A DNA stretch of 38,159 bases from Pedobacter kyungheensis (GCF_000812965.1 NZ_JSYN01000040.1:1-38159), one strand, 5' to 3'; shown: positions 7,169 to 15,242, counted from the first letter of the stretch. Numbers and translations: made by a program. Notes: generated from the sequence alone by a model not told the origin.

Positions 7169-7804
7169 TTATTGGCCTCTCTCGTATTTAAAATACATTA
7201 CCAATCCGTATATAATGTGTAAAACGCCAAAACCAAATGCCCAGAAAAACAGTCCGTAGCCAATATAAAACATACATACCAGACCCAAAATTACTTCGCA
7301 GTAACCCAGGTAACGGATATCGCTGTAGGTGTACTTGCTGGCATTGATTAGCGATAACCCATAAAAAATTAAACAGGTTGGTGCTATAATGCTATAGGTG
7401 TTCGGATGGTTAAGGAGCAGCGCAATGATGAACAAACCACCTGCTGCCAATGGCGTAAACAAATTAATCAATAAAGATTTGGAGGTTTTATCCCAGATGG
7501 GCAAATTGTTTTTCTGACTTTTGCGGTACGTAAATAAAATTCCACCTGCCAAAGCAATTACCAAAACAAACACACCGAGTTTAATCAGATTAAATTCAAG
7601 GTCCATTTCTCCGCTCACACCGTAGCTATAACCTCTTTTATTTACAAATTTCTCAATTTCATCATGCGCAAAGTAAGCCCCAATTAAAGCAATAACACCG
7701 GCAAAAACGCCAGATAAACCACTTAATGAAATAAATCTAGACGATCTATCCATCATTTGTCTGATATCTTTTAGTGCATTTAGCTGTTCTTCTGAGTTGC
7801 TCAT
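7169..7804 (-). CDS. Polytopic membrane protein, partner of the winged-helix regulator
   Basis: 211 residues: about 25 soluble N-terminal residues (SEEQLNALKDIRQMMDRSSRF), then about six hydrophobic segments between residues 27 and 205. It is the first gene of the operon, with its promoter and operator immediately upstream and the regulator directly after. Pairing of this kind of protein with a short winged-helix regulator is common in Bacteroidota, but its activity is unknown; it might sense something in the membrane or be a regulated effector. Confidence 0.7.
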   Translation of the reverse strand: MSNSEEQLNALKDIRQMMDRSSRFISLSGLSGVFAGVIALIGAYFAHDEIEKFVNKRGYSYGVSGEMDLEFNLIKLGVFVLVIALAGGILFTYRKSQKNNLPIWDKTSKSLLINLFTPLAAGGLFIIALLLNHPNTYSIIAPTCLIFYGLSLINASKYTYSDIRYLGYCEVILGLVCMFYIGYGLFFWAFGFGVLHIIYGLVMYFKYERGQ

Positions 7805-7814
7805 TTTAAAAGTG

Positions 7815-7855
7815 CTTTGTTTTTCAAAGTTAAATAAGAAAATGATAATTGCAAA
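7815..7855 (-). promoter_or_regulatory. Operon promoter with overlapping operator palindrome
   Basis: On the minus strand TTTG (7852-7855), 19 bases, then TAACTTTG (7825-7832): a perfect consensus promoter. The -7 box forms one half of the palindrome CTTTGTTTTTCAAAG (7815-7829), so a protein on the palindrome would block polymerase. The start codon is 11 bases past the palindrome. Confidence 0.65.
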
Positions 7856-7929
7856 TTTTATTTTTTCTTGAGGGGATATTTAGTTGAGAGTATTAGGTAT
7901 CGAGTATCAAGATGAGATACACCAGTGTT

Positions 7930-7977
7930 GGTCTTTAGTCTTTTTGCTTTGGTCTTTAGTCTTTCCGCTTTATCCTT
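7930..7977. repeat. Heptad-like CTTTAGTC repeat before the LolD-type gene
   Basis: GGTCTTTAGTCTTT is followed by a second near copy in 48 bases. On the minus strand it is the AAAGNNN purine chain seen after sucC, murA and two other genes. It ends just before the TAAATTTG box of the LolD-type gene. Confidence 0.5.
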
Positions 7978-7983
7978 TTTTAC

Positions 7984-7991
7984 TAAATTTG
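7984..7991 (+). promoter_or_regulatory. -7 box touching the LolD-type start codon
   Basis: TAAATTTG, a full TANNTTTG match, followed by four bases and then ATG. Start of transcription would fall at or beside the A of the start codon. No -33 TTTG was found at the expected distance. Confidence 0.4.
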
Positions 7992-7995
7992 ACAC

Positions 7996-8646
7996 ATGCT
8001 AAAAGCCACTGGAATAAAAAAGTCGTACGGAAATCTGCAGATCCTTAAAGGAGTTAATTTTGAAGTGCAAAAAGGGGAAATTGTGAGTATAATTGGTCCT
8101 TCAGGGGCCGGAAAAAGTACTTTGCTGCATATTTTAGGTACTTTGGATAAGCCTGATTCAGGATCAGTTGAATTAAAAGGATCGGTAATCAGTGGTTTAA
8201 GTGGCGATTTATTAAGCGCTTTCAGGAATAAAAACATCGGTTTTGTTTTTCAGTTCCATCATTTACTGCCCGAGTTTAGCGCGCTGGAAAATGTATGCAT
8301 CCCCGCTTTTATTGCCAAAACCAATAAAAAACAGGCAGAAACCAGGGCGTTGGAATTGCTTGAACTTTTTGGATTGAAGGATAGGGCCCACCATAAACCT
8401 AATCAGTTATCGGGCGGGGAGCAACAACGCGTAGCCATTGCCCGGGCGCTTATTAATAATCCGTCAATTATATTGGCCGATGAACCTTCAGGTAATCTCG
8501 ATTCTGAAAATGCAGCAGCCCTGCACCAGTTATTTGTGAGTTTACGCGATAATTTCCATCAAACTTTTGTGATTGTTACGCATAACGAGCATTTGGCTAA
8601 AACCAGCGACCGGGTGGTGATGATGAAAGATGGTTTAATCGTATAG
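7996..8646 (+). CDS. ABC transporter ATP-binding protein, LolD/MacB type
   Basis: 216 residues, a complete single nucleotide-binding domain. Walker A GPSGAGKST is at 34-42, the Q-loop follows FVFQFHHLL, the signature LSGGEQQRVA is at 138-147, and Walker B ILADEP is at 159-164 followed by SGNLD. The sequence around the Q-loop and the NLD D-loop is typical of the LolD/MacB/FtsE group, which power lipoprotein release, efflux of large molecules or envelope remodelling. No LolC/E-like permease is adjacent. The next genes include a lipoprotein peptidase, and lolA lies about 29 kb away in the window. Group assignment is firm; calling it LolD itself is an inference. Confidence 0.85.
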   Translation: MLKATGIKKSYGNLQILKGVNFEVQKGEIVSIIGPSGAGKSTLLHILGTLDKPDSGSVELKGSVISGLSGDLLSAFRNKNIGFVFQFHHLLPEFSALENVCIPAFIAKTNKKQAETRALELLELFGLKDRAHHKPNQLSGGEQQRVAIARALINNPSIILADEPSGNLDSENAAALHQLFVSLRDNFHQTFVIVTHNEHLAKTSDRVVMMKDGLIV

Positions 8647-8693
8647 CATCACACAATCATCCACTAATTTATTTATTCATTACATTTTATATT

Positions 8694-9173
8694 TTGAAAA
8701 TACTCATTACAGGCGGGAACAATGCAAAAGCATTGAAGCTGATGAAGGCCTTTCCCAGTCATTTTGTTTCGCTGGCCGATTATGGCGAAGTAGCAGCTAT
8801 TGCTACCGAAAAATATGCTTTTACATCTTTAGGTGTGCTTAACCGCGACAGTATCGCACACATTTTATTAAATTTCTGCATTACCGAGGGGATTGATTGC
8901 ATTATCCCGCTGCATCAATACGAAGTAGAGCCAATGGCTAAATCTGCAGTACTTTTTGGCGAATATGGCATTCAGGTTTTATTGCCTGAAGCCAGTTCAA
9001 TAGCAGGATATCTGAATCACGAACCAAATACCTTTCAAAATTTCGCTGTCTTTGTAGGAGGCGAATGTGTGTTTGCCAGTGGGAAAGAAATTTTTGTACG
9101 GACGGAAGAAGAATTAAATGGCGTGTTCGGGTACAATGTTGCCGATGATGAACTAAAACTTTTTACAATATAA
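8694..9173 (+). CDS. Stand-alone pre-ATP-grasp-like protein, TTG start
   Basis: 159 residues. It starts with MKILITGGNNAKALKLMKAF, a Rossmann-like loop, and continues with alternating strands and helices (DCIIPLHQYEVEPMAKSAVLFGEYGIQVLLPE) as in the N-terminal domain of ATP-grasp enzymes such as carbamoyl-phosphate synthase-like ligases. The chain then stops: the ATP-binding lobes are absent, and only about 50 residues of unclear nature follow. The start codon is TTG at 8694; the following residues fit the fold and no ATG serves as well. It ends one base before the HAD-like gene. It may be a binding or scaffolding remnant of a two-part enzyme. Confidence 0.6.
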   Translation: MKILITGGNNAKALKLMKAFPSHFVSLADYGEVAAIATEKYAFTSLGVLNRDSIAHILLNFCITEGIDCIIPLHQYEVEPMAKSAVLFGEYGIQVLLPEASSIAGYLNHEPNTFQNFAVFVGGECVFASGKEIFVRTEEELNGVFGYNVADDELKLFTI

Positions 9174-9174
9174 C

Positions 9175-9783
9175 ATGGATACCAATCAATACGTAAAAGA
9201 TAAGCAACTGGTTATTTTCGAACTCGACAATGTTCTTTTTCCTGAAAAGGACTATTTGTTGCAGGTGTATTATTTGTTTGCCCAGTTTATTGAATATAGC
9301 GAGCAGAAAGGAGCCGGACCAATTATTGAGTTTATGCGTGCTGAATATGAAAAATCGGGTACTGCACATTTGTTCGAAAATACGGCCAAACAATTTGGCA
9401 TCGATCCTAAATACCAGTACAATTTTAATCTGTTACACCAGAATGCGCGTTTGCCGCTAAAATTATTGCTGTATAAAAATATGCTTTCATTGATGCAGGA
9501 ACTGGTGGTTGACCGAAAAAAAATATACATAGTAACAGCTGGAAATGCAGAGCAGCAGCTCAATAAAATAAAGCAAACCGAGTGGAATGGTTTAGAACAA
9601 TACCTCACGGTTTATTTCAGCGATGAACTGAACCAACCCAAAGCAGAAATTTTTCAGAAGATACTAAACGACAATAATTTATCACCAAAAGAAGCGTTAG
9701 TTGTTGGTGCAAATAATTTTGATGAAGAGCAATCTAAATTAATTAATTTGCCGTATATTGTGTCACTAGAAATTTACAAATAA
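9175..9783 (+). CDS. HAD-superfamily-like protein lacking the nucleophile
   Basis: 202 residues in HAD order. Motif I is FELDNVLF: the usual DxD nucleophile Asp is Glu16, while Asp18 remains. Motif II Thr121 (IVTAGN) and motif III Lys156 (QPKAEIF) are present. Motif IV reads VVGANNFDEE (177-184), where the first Asp after Gly is Ala179. A cap of about 90 residues lies between motifs I and II. With no nucleophile Asp and an altered motif IV, phosphatase activity is doubtful; a binding or regulatory role is likelier. The gene starts one base after the pre-ATP-grasp-like gene and ends two bases before the S41 peptidase gene, so the three are probably one operon. Confidence 0.75.
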   Translation: MDTNQYVKDKQLVIFELDNVLFPEKDYLLQVYYLFAQFIEYSEQKGAGPIIEFMRAEYEKSGTAHLFENTAKQFGIDPKYQYNFNLLHQNARLPLKLLLYKNMLSLMQELVVDRKKIYIVTAGNAEQQLNKIKQTEWNGLEQYLTVYFSDELNQPKAEIFQKILNDNNLSPKEALVVGANNFDEEQSKLINLPYIVSLEIYK

Positions 9784-9785
9784 AT

Positions 9786-11285
9786 ATGTTTAGAAAATCT
9801 TTCTCGCAAAATGTATTTTTGGGTGCTTTAATTGTGGCGGTTGGTTGTACTGTTTCCTGCAAAAAAAGCAAAACTGAGCCCGATGCAGCTGTAGAATCGA
9901 ACTCGTTGCAAACACCAACTACCGACAGGTCGTTACTGACTAAAGATTCGATTTTTTTATATGCCAAACAAACCTATTTCTGGAATGTAGGCATGCCTAA
10001 CTACGATACTTTTAACCCGAGACAATACAGCTCTAACAATGCCATTATTGCGGCATTTAAAGCTTTACCCAGCACCGGCGGGAAAGATAAATATTCTTTT
10101 ATTGATGATGGATCTGTAGCCAGCCAGCTGAGTGGGGCAGGTGAGGACTATGGCTTCTCGGCCAATTTTGATGCTACAGATCTTTTGCGTGTTAAATATG
10201 TTTATCCCGGCTCTCCGGCAGATGCACAAGGATTAAAACGTGGCTACCAGCTAATTAAAGTTAATGGGGGAGGTACTTCACGATCAAGCAGTACTGATAT
10301 TGCCAACTTAAATGCCTCTATATTCGGCGATAATCCATCCATTTCATTAACCTTTGTAAAACCAGGTGGCGGTACCCAGGATGTGGTAATTAACCGCGGC
10401 AGTTATAACATTAACCCTGTTTTATTTAGCAATACCTATACCATTGGGGCGAAAAAAGTAGGATATATTGTATTTAACAGCTTTACTACCAATGCTTCAA
10501 CTGCATTGGATGCTGCTTTTGCAAAATTTACTACCGATGGCGTTACCGAACTGGTGGTAGATTTAAGGTATAATGGTGGTGGCTCTGTGGCTACTTCCGA
10601 ATTGTTTACCAACTTAATTGCGCCGCCGGCCCAAAATGGCAAAATTATGTACACCACCTATTGGACTAAAACCATGCAGGATGGGAATGCAACCATTTTA
10701 CAAAACCAGAAATTTTATGCCAAAGGTAACGATGGGGTAACCAGGCTTTATTCTTACTTCGATTACTCATATAAACCTACCATGGCTGCCGGAAATCAGG
10801 AGACTTTTGCCAAACGTGGTGCTTTGAACGGATTAACGCGGGTTTATTTCCTGGTTAGCGGAGGTACTGCTTCGGCCAGCGAGTTATTAATTAATAATTT
10901 AAAACCGGTTGTAGATGTAAAGTTAATTGGTAAAACCACTTATGGTAAACCTGTAGGCTTCTTCTCTATTCGTATCGATAAAAACGATTTATACATTCCG
11001 CAGTTTCAAACCAAAAACCAGTTAGATCAAGGCGATTATTTTGGTGGTATGACGGTTGATAAAGATGTTGCTGATGATTTAACCAAAGATTTTGGAGATC
11101 CGACCGAAAAAATGCTGGCCCAGGCTTTGTACTATTCTGCAAACAATAACTTCTCGGCACTGGCTAAAGATAATACGATTAGCAGCACTTCGGGTATAAC
11201 CAGACAACAGATAGATGCGGCTAACGAAAAGCTCGACCATGAGTTTAAAGGGATGGTAGAAACCAGAAAGCTGAGGTTTAAGTAA
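9786..11285 (+). CDS. S41-family C-terminal processing peptidase, lipoprotein
   Basis: 499 residues. The N-terminus is a hydrophobic signal with Cys21 and Cys25 as possible lipid attachment sites, followed by a polar linker. A PDZ-type segment follows around residues 135-190 (RVKYVYPGSPADAQGLKRG). The peptidase core has Ser363 in SGGTASASE and Lys388 in TTYGKPVG, 25 residues apart as in CtpA/Tsp-type Ser-Lys proteases. It probably acts in the periplasm or at the outer membrane, trimming proteins at their C-termini. It follows the HAD-like gene by two bases and has its own terminator at 11301-11340. Confidence 0.9.
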   Translation: MFRKSFSQNVFLGALIVAVGCTVSCKKSKTEPDAAVESNSLQTPTTDRSLLTKDSIFLYAKQTYFWNVGMPNYDTFNPRQYSSNNAIIAAFKALPSTGGKDKYSFIDDGSVASQLSGAGEDYGFSANFDATDLLRVKYVYPGSPADAQGLKRGYQLIKVNGGGTSRSSSTDIANLNASIFGDNPSISLTFVKPGGGTQDVVINRGSYNINPVLFSNTYTIGAKKVGYIVFNSFTTNASTALDAAFAKFTTDGVTELVVDLRYNGGGSVATSELFTNLIAPPAQNGKIMYTTYWTKTMQDGNATILQNQKFYAKGNDGVTRLYSYFDYSYKPTMAAGNQETFAKRGALNGLTRVYFLVSGGTASASELLINNLKPVVDVKLIGKTTYGKPVGFFSIRIDKNDLYIPQFQTKNQLDQGDYFGGMTVDKDVADDLTKDFGDPTEKMLAQALYYSANNNFSALAKDNTISSTSGITRQQIDAANEKLDHEFKGMVETRKLRFK

Positions 11286-11300
11286 TTAAGAAATTCTTTC

Positions 11301-11340
11301 AAAAAAGCTGAATCGATAAAATCCGGATTCAGCTTTTTTT
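11301..11340 (+). terminator. Terminator of the LolD/S41 gene run
   Basis: Long stem AAAAAAGCTGAATC (11301-11314) / GATTCAGCTTTTTTT (11326-11340) ending in a T run, 16 bases after the S41 stop codon. Confidence 0.85.
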
Positions 11341-11433
11341 TATTTAAATTATTACATAAAAGGAATAAATTTTGGTTGTTTTTTTTTGAAAAAATCGATA
11401 AGCTTGTTTAACATTAATCGTTAAAGAGATACC

Positions 11434-11700
11434 ATGTCAGTAGAAATTGTAGAAAAGGAACATATCGGCTATTTAAATATCATCAATGCAAAAGAAGACC
11501 ACACCAGCGAGCTAAAAACTAAGCTTGGTGAAGCACAACGGCTTGGAAACGAATTTAAATCTAAAGCTGTAATTACATTCAATACCACCATCGGTCCGAA
11601 ACGGGTAGATACTACAGTTTGGTCGGTTACCGATAATTATGTGCAGTTAAAAAATAATATTCATATTCCGCTAAAAAGCTTGATTGATATTGATTTTTAA
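11434..11700 (+). CDS. Small hypothetical protein
   Basis: 88 residues, soluble, with a helical middle (DHTSELKTKLGEAQRLGNEF, residues 22-41) and a C-terminal half of alternating hydrophobic residues (TTVWSVTDNYVQLKNNIHIPLKSLIDIDF) that suggests a small beta-rich domain. No family is recognised. It stands alone after a terminator and 48 bases before dprA. Codon use and Lys/Asn content match its neighbours, which supports a real gene. Confidence 0.65.
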   Translation: MSVEIVEKEHIGYLNIINAKEDHTSELKTKLGEAQRLGNEFKSKAVITFNTTIGPKRVDTTVWSVTDNYVQLKNNIHIPLKSLIDIDF

Positions 11701-11748
11701 GGCCATTGTAAGGAAATAAATCATCCCGCATTTATTTAACCTTATACT

Positions 11749-12843
11749 ATGAGTACACTTCACCAGATTGCCTTAACATTTATTAAATCTATTGGGCCGG
11801 TTACGGCTAAAAACCTGCTGGCCTATTGTGGTAGTGCAGAAGCGGTATTTTCGGCATCGAAAAAACAATTGCTGCAAATTCCAGGTATTGGTGCAAAAAC
11901 TGTCGATGCTATTTTAGCAACCGATGCCTTAGTGCGCGCCGAAGAAGAGCTTGCTTTTGTACAAAAGCATGGCATAGAAGTTTTATTCTTTTCGGAACCC
12001 AATTATCCAAAAAGACTGAAGAACTGCTACGACGCGCCCATATTACTGTATTTTAAAGGCAATGCCGATTTAAACCAGCAAAGGATTATCAGTATTGTTG
12101 GTACCCGTAATGCAACAGATTATGGCCGTAACCTATGCAAACAACTTTGCGAGGTGCTGGCACCTTACAACGTTTTGGTGGTAAGCGGTCTGGCTTATGG
12201 TGTTGATGTGGCCATACACAAAGAATGCCTTGCCAATGAAACCCCAACGGTCGGGGTGCTGGGCCATGGCTTAGACCGGCTTTACCCACAGGTGCATAAA
12301 GCAGTGGCACAAAAGATGGTGCTAAATGGTGGTCTGCTTTCCGAGTTTCCAATTTTAACCAATCCCGACCGGCAAAACTTTCCCCAGCGCAACCGCATTA
12401 TTGCTGGCTTAGCAGATGTAACTGTGGTAATAGAAGCATCAATCAAAGGGGGCGCGTTAATAACCGCCGAAATTGCCAATTCTTACAATAAGGATGTATA
12501 TGCTTTTCCGGGCAGAACTAATGATGCATATTCTGAAGGCTGTAATTTCCTCATTAAAACCAATCGGGCAGGTTTAATTAATCACCCTAAAGATTTGATT
12601 TATTATCTGGGCTGGGATGAGGAAATGCCCAAAAAGAAAACTGAAGTACAGGCTACATTACAGCTAAGTCTTACCACCAACGAACAGAAGGTAGTAGATG
12701 CCTTGCAAAACGGTCAGCTTTCTATTGATGAGCTTGCACTGGCCACCCAGATGCAGCAAAGTAAATTGGCTATTGTAATCCTTACGCTCGAAATGCAGGG
12801 CATTATTGTTTCCTTACCTGGCAAAATTTATAAACTACTTTAA
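11749..12843 (+). CDS. dprA: DNA-processing protein DprA
   Basis: 364 residues. The N-terminal helix-hairpin-helix part contains LQIPGIGAKTVDAIL (residues 43-57). The Rossmann-fold DprA core contains SIVGTRNATDYG (around 116-127), SGLAYGVDVAIH, GHGLDRLYP, and the FPQRNRIIAGLADVTVVIEA segment. A C-terminal winged helix (residues about 300-364) is present. DprA binds single-stranded DNA taken up during transformation and loads RecA. Residues and order match the family. No other competence genes are adjacent. Confidence 0.95.
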   Translation: MSTLHQIALTFIKSIGPVTAKNLLAYCGSAEAVFSASKKQLLQIPGIGAKTVDAILATDALVRAEEELAFVQKHGIEVLFFSEPNYPKRLKNCYDAPILLYFKGNADLNQQRIISIVGTRNATDYGRNLCKQLCEVLAPYNVLVVSGLAYGVDVAIHKECLANETPTVGVLGHGLDRLYPQVHKAVAQKMVLNGGLLSEFPILTNPDRQNFPQRNRIIAGLADVTVVIEASIKGGALITAEIANSYNKDVYAFPGRTNDAYSEGCNFLIKTNRAGLINHPKDLIYYLGWDEEMPKKKTEVQATLQLSLTTNEQKVVDALQNGQLSIDELALATQMQQSKLAIVILTLEMQGIIVSLPGKIYKLL

Positions 12844-12953
12844 TTTTTTCAAAGAGGCATGTTTATTATGCTCATTTTAGCGCTGAAAAACTCAGATAAA
12901 CCCTGTAAATTGGTTTGACTCAGGCAGGCAATATTGTATTTTGCCCAATAATC

Positions 12954-12983
12954 AATCTATAATGCCTATCATAATTATAGATT
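12954..12983. repeat. AT-rich inverted repeat upstream of the CBS-type gene
   Basis: Perfect 10-bp arms AATCTATAAT (12954-12963) and ATTATAGATT (12974-12983) separated by 10 bases, in the 237-base gap before the CBS gene. It could be an operator for that gene, or chance in AT-rich DNA. Confidence 0.3.
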
Positions 12984-13067
12984 ATAGAATTAAATTTTTT
13001 GAAAATTGATTTTTTAAAATTATGTTTCAAATAAATATTAGTTAATAAAATACTTATTGCCTTTGCT

Positions 13068-13075
13068 TAGTTTTG
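13068..13075 (+). promoter_or_regulatory. -7 box touching the CBS-type gene start
   Basis: TAGTTTTG, a full TANNTTTG match, four bases before ATG, with the same spacing as at the LolD-type and DUF4254 genes. No matching -33 box was found. Confidence 0.4.
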
Positions 13076-13079
13076 TAAT

Positions 13080-14441
13080 ATGTGGTACAATAATATTTTA
13101 GAAACAATTGGCAATACGCCGTTAGTAAAATTAAATACAATTACTAAGCATGTTCCGGGTACAATTCTGGCCAAAATAGAAACTACCAACCCTGGCAACT
13201 CTATTAAAGACCGTATGGCGGTTAAAATGATAGAAGAAGCCGAAAAAAGTGGTAAGCTAAAACCAGGAGGTACTATTATTGAAGGAACTTCGGGAAATAC
13301 AGGGATGGGCCTGGCCATGGCAGCCATTATTAAAGGTTACAAATGTATTTTTACCACAACCGATAAACAATCGAAAGAAAAAGTTGATGCGCTTCGTGCT
13401 TTTGGTGCCGATGTAATTGTATGCCCTACCAATGTTGAGCCCGAAGATCCACGTTCTTATTACTCTGTTTCTTCGCGCCTGGAGCGCGAGGTGCCCAATT
13501 CGTGGAAACCCAACCAGTACGATAACTTAGCTAACTCACAGGCTCATTACGAGCAGACAGGTCCTGAAATATGGGAACAAACCGAAGGTAAAATTACACA
13601 CCTGGTGGTGGGAGTAGGTACAGGTGGTACCATTTCCGGAACAGGAAAATACCTGAAAGAGAAAAACCCAAATATCCAGGTCTGGGGAATCGATACCTAT
13701 GGTTCGGTTTTTAAGAAATACAAAGAGACCGGCATTTTTGATAAAGATGAAATTTACCCATACATCACCGAGGGCATTGGCGAAGACTTTCTTCCGGCAA
13801 ACGTAAATTTTGATGTTATCGACTTGTTCGAAAAGGTTACCGATAAAGACGCTGCCTTGATGACCCGCGACATTGCCCGCAAAGAAGGAATTTTTGTAGG
13901 TAACTCTGCGGGCGCTGCCATTGGTGGTTTGATTCAGTTAAAAGATAAATTAAAACCCGAAGATGTGGTTGTGGTGATTTTTCACGATCACGGCAGTCGC
14001 TACATGGGTAAAATGTACAACGAAGACTGGTTGCGCGAACGCGGATTCTTACAAGATGAAAAACTAACAGCTAAATCTATCCTGGCTAAAAAAGAGAGTA
14101 CAGAAATTGTGACCCTGGATGCGCAAAAATCGGTTCTGGAAGCGATCAATACCATTAAATCGATGAATATCTCACAAATTCCGGTTACCCAGCAAGGAAT
14201 GATTGTAGGTAAAATTGCCGAGAGTGATATTTTATCTGCGCTGCTCGAAAATCCGGGATTAAAATCGGCTCCGATTTCAGAAATCATGACAGCTACTTTC
14301 CCTTTTGTTGATCTGAATACTTCGATTGATAAAATTTCGTCGTTAATTAACAAAGAAAATTCGGCAGTGCTGGTAGAAGATGAAACCGGTAAGATCGAAA
14401 TTATTACCCAGTACGATATTATTAATGCGATTTCGGGTTAA
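13080..14441 (+). CDS. Cystathionine beta-synthase-type PLP enzyme with CBS domain pair
   Basis: 453 residues. The fold-II PLP domain covers about 1-330, with the PLP lysine Lys43 in NPGNSIKDRMA, the substrate loop EGTSGNTGMGLA, and the phosphate-binding GVGTGGTISGTG. The C-terminal 115 residues are two CBS motifs, which usually bind adenine nucleotides or S-adenosylmethionine. The EGTSGNTG version and the CBS pair point to cystathionine beta-synthase (serine plus homocysteine to cystathionine) rather than plain cysteine synthase, though side activity with sulfide is possible. It is monocistronic, ending in a terminator at 14514-14548. Confidence 0.85.
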   Translation: MWYNNILETIGNTPLVKLNTITKHVPGTILAKIETTNPGNSIKDRMAVKMIEEAEKSGKLKPGGTIIEGTSGNTGMGLAMAAIIKGYKCIFTTTDKQSKEKVDALRAFGADVIVCPTNVEPEDPRSYYSVSSRLEREVPNSWKPNQYDNLANSQAHYEQTGPEIWEQTEGKITHLVVGVGTGGTISGTGKYLKEKNPNIQVWGIDTYGSVFKKYKETGIFDKDEIYPYITEGIGEDFLPANVNFDVIDLFEKVTDKDAALMTRDIARKEGIFVGNSAGAAIGGLIQLKDKLKPEDVVVVIFHDHGSRYMGKMYNEDWLRERGFLQDEKLTAKSILAKKESTEIVTLDAQKSVLEAINTIKSMNISQIPVTQQGMIVGKIAESDILSALLENPGLKSAPISEIMTATFPFVDLNTSIDKISSLINKENSAVLVEDETGKIEIITQYDIINAISG

Positions 14442-14450
14442 GATTGTTAA

Positions 14451-14475
14451 GGTCTGCGGAGACAAGGACTGATAG
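14451..14475. repeat. Degenerate copy of a GTCTGYGGAGACA repeat
   Basis: GGTCTGCGGAGACAAGGACT resembles the better-formed hairpin TCTGTG-GAGA-CACAGA at 15219-15234. The two copies lie on either side of the 198-residue membrane protein gene. Confidence 0.4.
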
Positions 14476-14513
14476 GATTCCAACTTGTAAAATTGCTGAA
14501 CAATAAAATTTTT

Positions 14514-14552
14514 AGAATGGCCATAAGTTATTAACTTGTGGCCATTCTTTTT
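14514..14552 (+). terminator. Terminator of the CBS-type gene
   Basis: A 17-bp stem with one mismatch, AGAATGGCCATAAGTTA (14514-14530) / TAACTTGTGGCCATTCT (14532-14548), followed by T bases. It covers the first in-frame start of the next gene's frame, which argues for the later ATG at 14559. Confidence 0.8.
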
Positions 14553-14558
14553 ATAAAT

Positions 14559-15155
14559 ATGGCAACGCTCAAAGAAATCTTATCAACTAAAACTGACGAT
14601 CAATTAAGATATTATTTAGATCATGTAGATAAACATACCTCAGAAGGGGTTAGGACTGCCCTGGCAGAATTAAAAAATAGAAATGCCGAATTACCAGAGG
14701 GTATTGATGAACAGATAGAAGAGAAGATCAGGTTAAAGGAAACTACGAAATATGACAGTTTACAGGGTTGGAAAAGAAACGTAGTTCAGGATATTGATGC
14801 TCCGGAATACTATTCTCAAACGGCGATTTATGTATTTTCAATCCTCTTCTCTGTACTTTTTGGTGCTGTAATGATGGCTATTAACCTGAAAAATGCAGGA
14901 AAACGATGGGGGATGCCTATTTTATTTGGATTGATATTTACGCTGGGTTTTATTTTCTTGAGTGAGTTTATTCCTAACAGGTCCAGTGGAATTACTTTAA
15001 TCGTTAATGTCTTGGGGGTTGTGATAATGTATCAGTTGTTTTGGAATAAAAATATAGGAAAAGATACTAAGTACAGAGCTAAACCAATCTGGATTCCATT
15101 AATTATTGCGATCATATTGGTTATCCCATTGGTTTATTTTGCTGTGCAAAACTAA
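14559..15155 (+). CDS. Membrane protein with soluble N-terminal domain, unknown function
   Basis: 198 residues from the ATG at 14559 (MATLKEILSTKTDDQL). Residues 1-90 are charged and helical. Then come about four hydrophobic segments: near 92-113, 121-141, 148-163 and 178-195. An upstream start at 14538 would lie inside the terminator stem of the previous gene and is rejected. No family is recognised. It is flanked on both sides by copies of a short hairpin repeat and is followed by a bidirectional terminator, so it stands as a single-gene unit. Confidence 0.7.
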   Translation: MATLKEILSTKTDDQLRYYLDHVDKHTSEGVRTALAELKNRNAELPEGIDEQIEEKIRLKETTKYDSLQGWKRNVVQDIDAPEYYSQTAIYVFSILFSVLFGAVMMAINLKNAGKRWGMPILFGLIFTLGFIFLSEFIPNRSSGITLIVNVLGVVIMYQLFWNKNIGKDTKYRAKPIWIPLIIAIILVIPLVYFAVQN

Positions 15156-15215
15156 AAAGCAATATATTTTACTGAGGTATTCTTATTGAGATCGTTTCAG
15201 CTTATAAATAAGTTT

Positions 15216-15240
15216 CGATCTGTGGAGACACAGACCGATA
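15216..15240. repeat. GATCTGTGGAGACACAGACC hairpin repeat
   Basis: Contains a perfect 6-bp hairpin TCTGTG-GAGA-CACAGA (15219-15234). Related to the degenerate copy at 14451-14475. Confidence 0.5.
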
Positions 15241-15242
15241 AC

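Noticed and set aside
14538..14558. Earlier start for the 198-residue membrane protein
   Set aside because: It lies in the stem of the terminator of the preceding gene.
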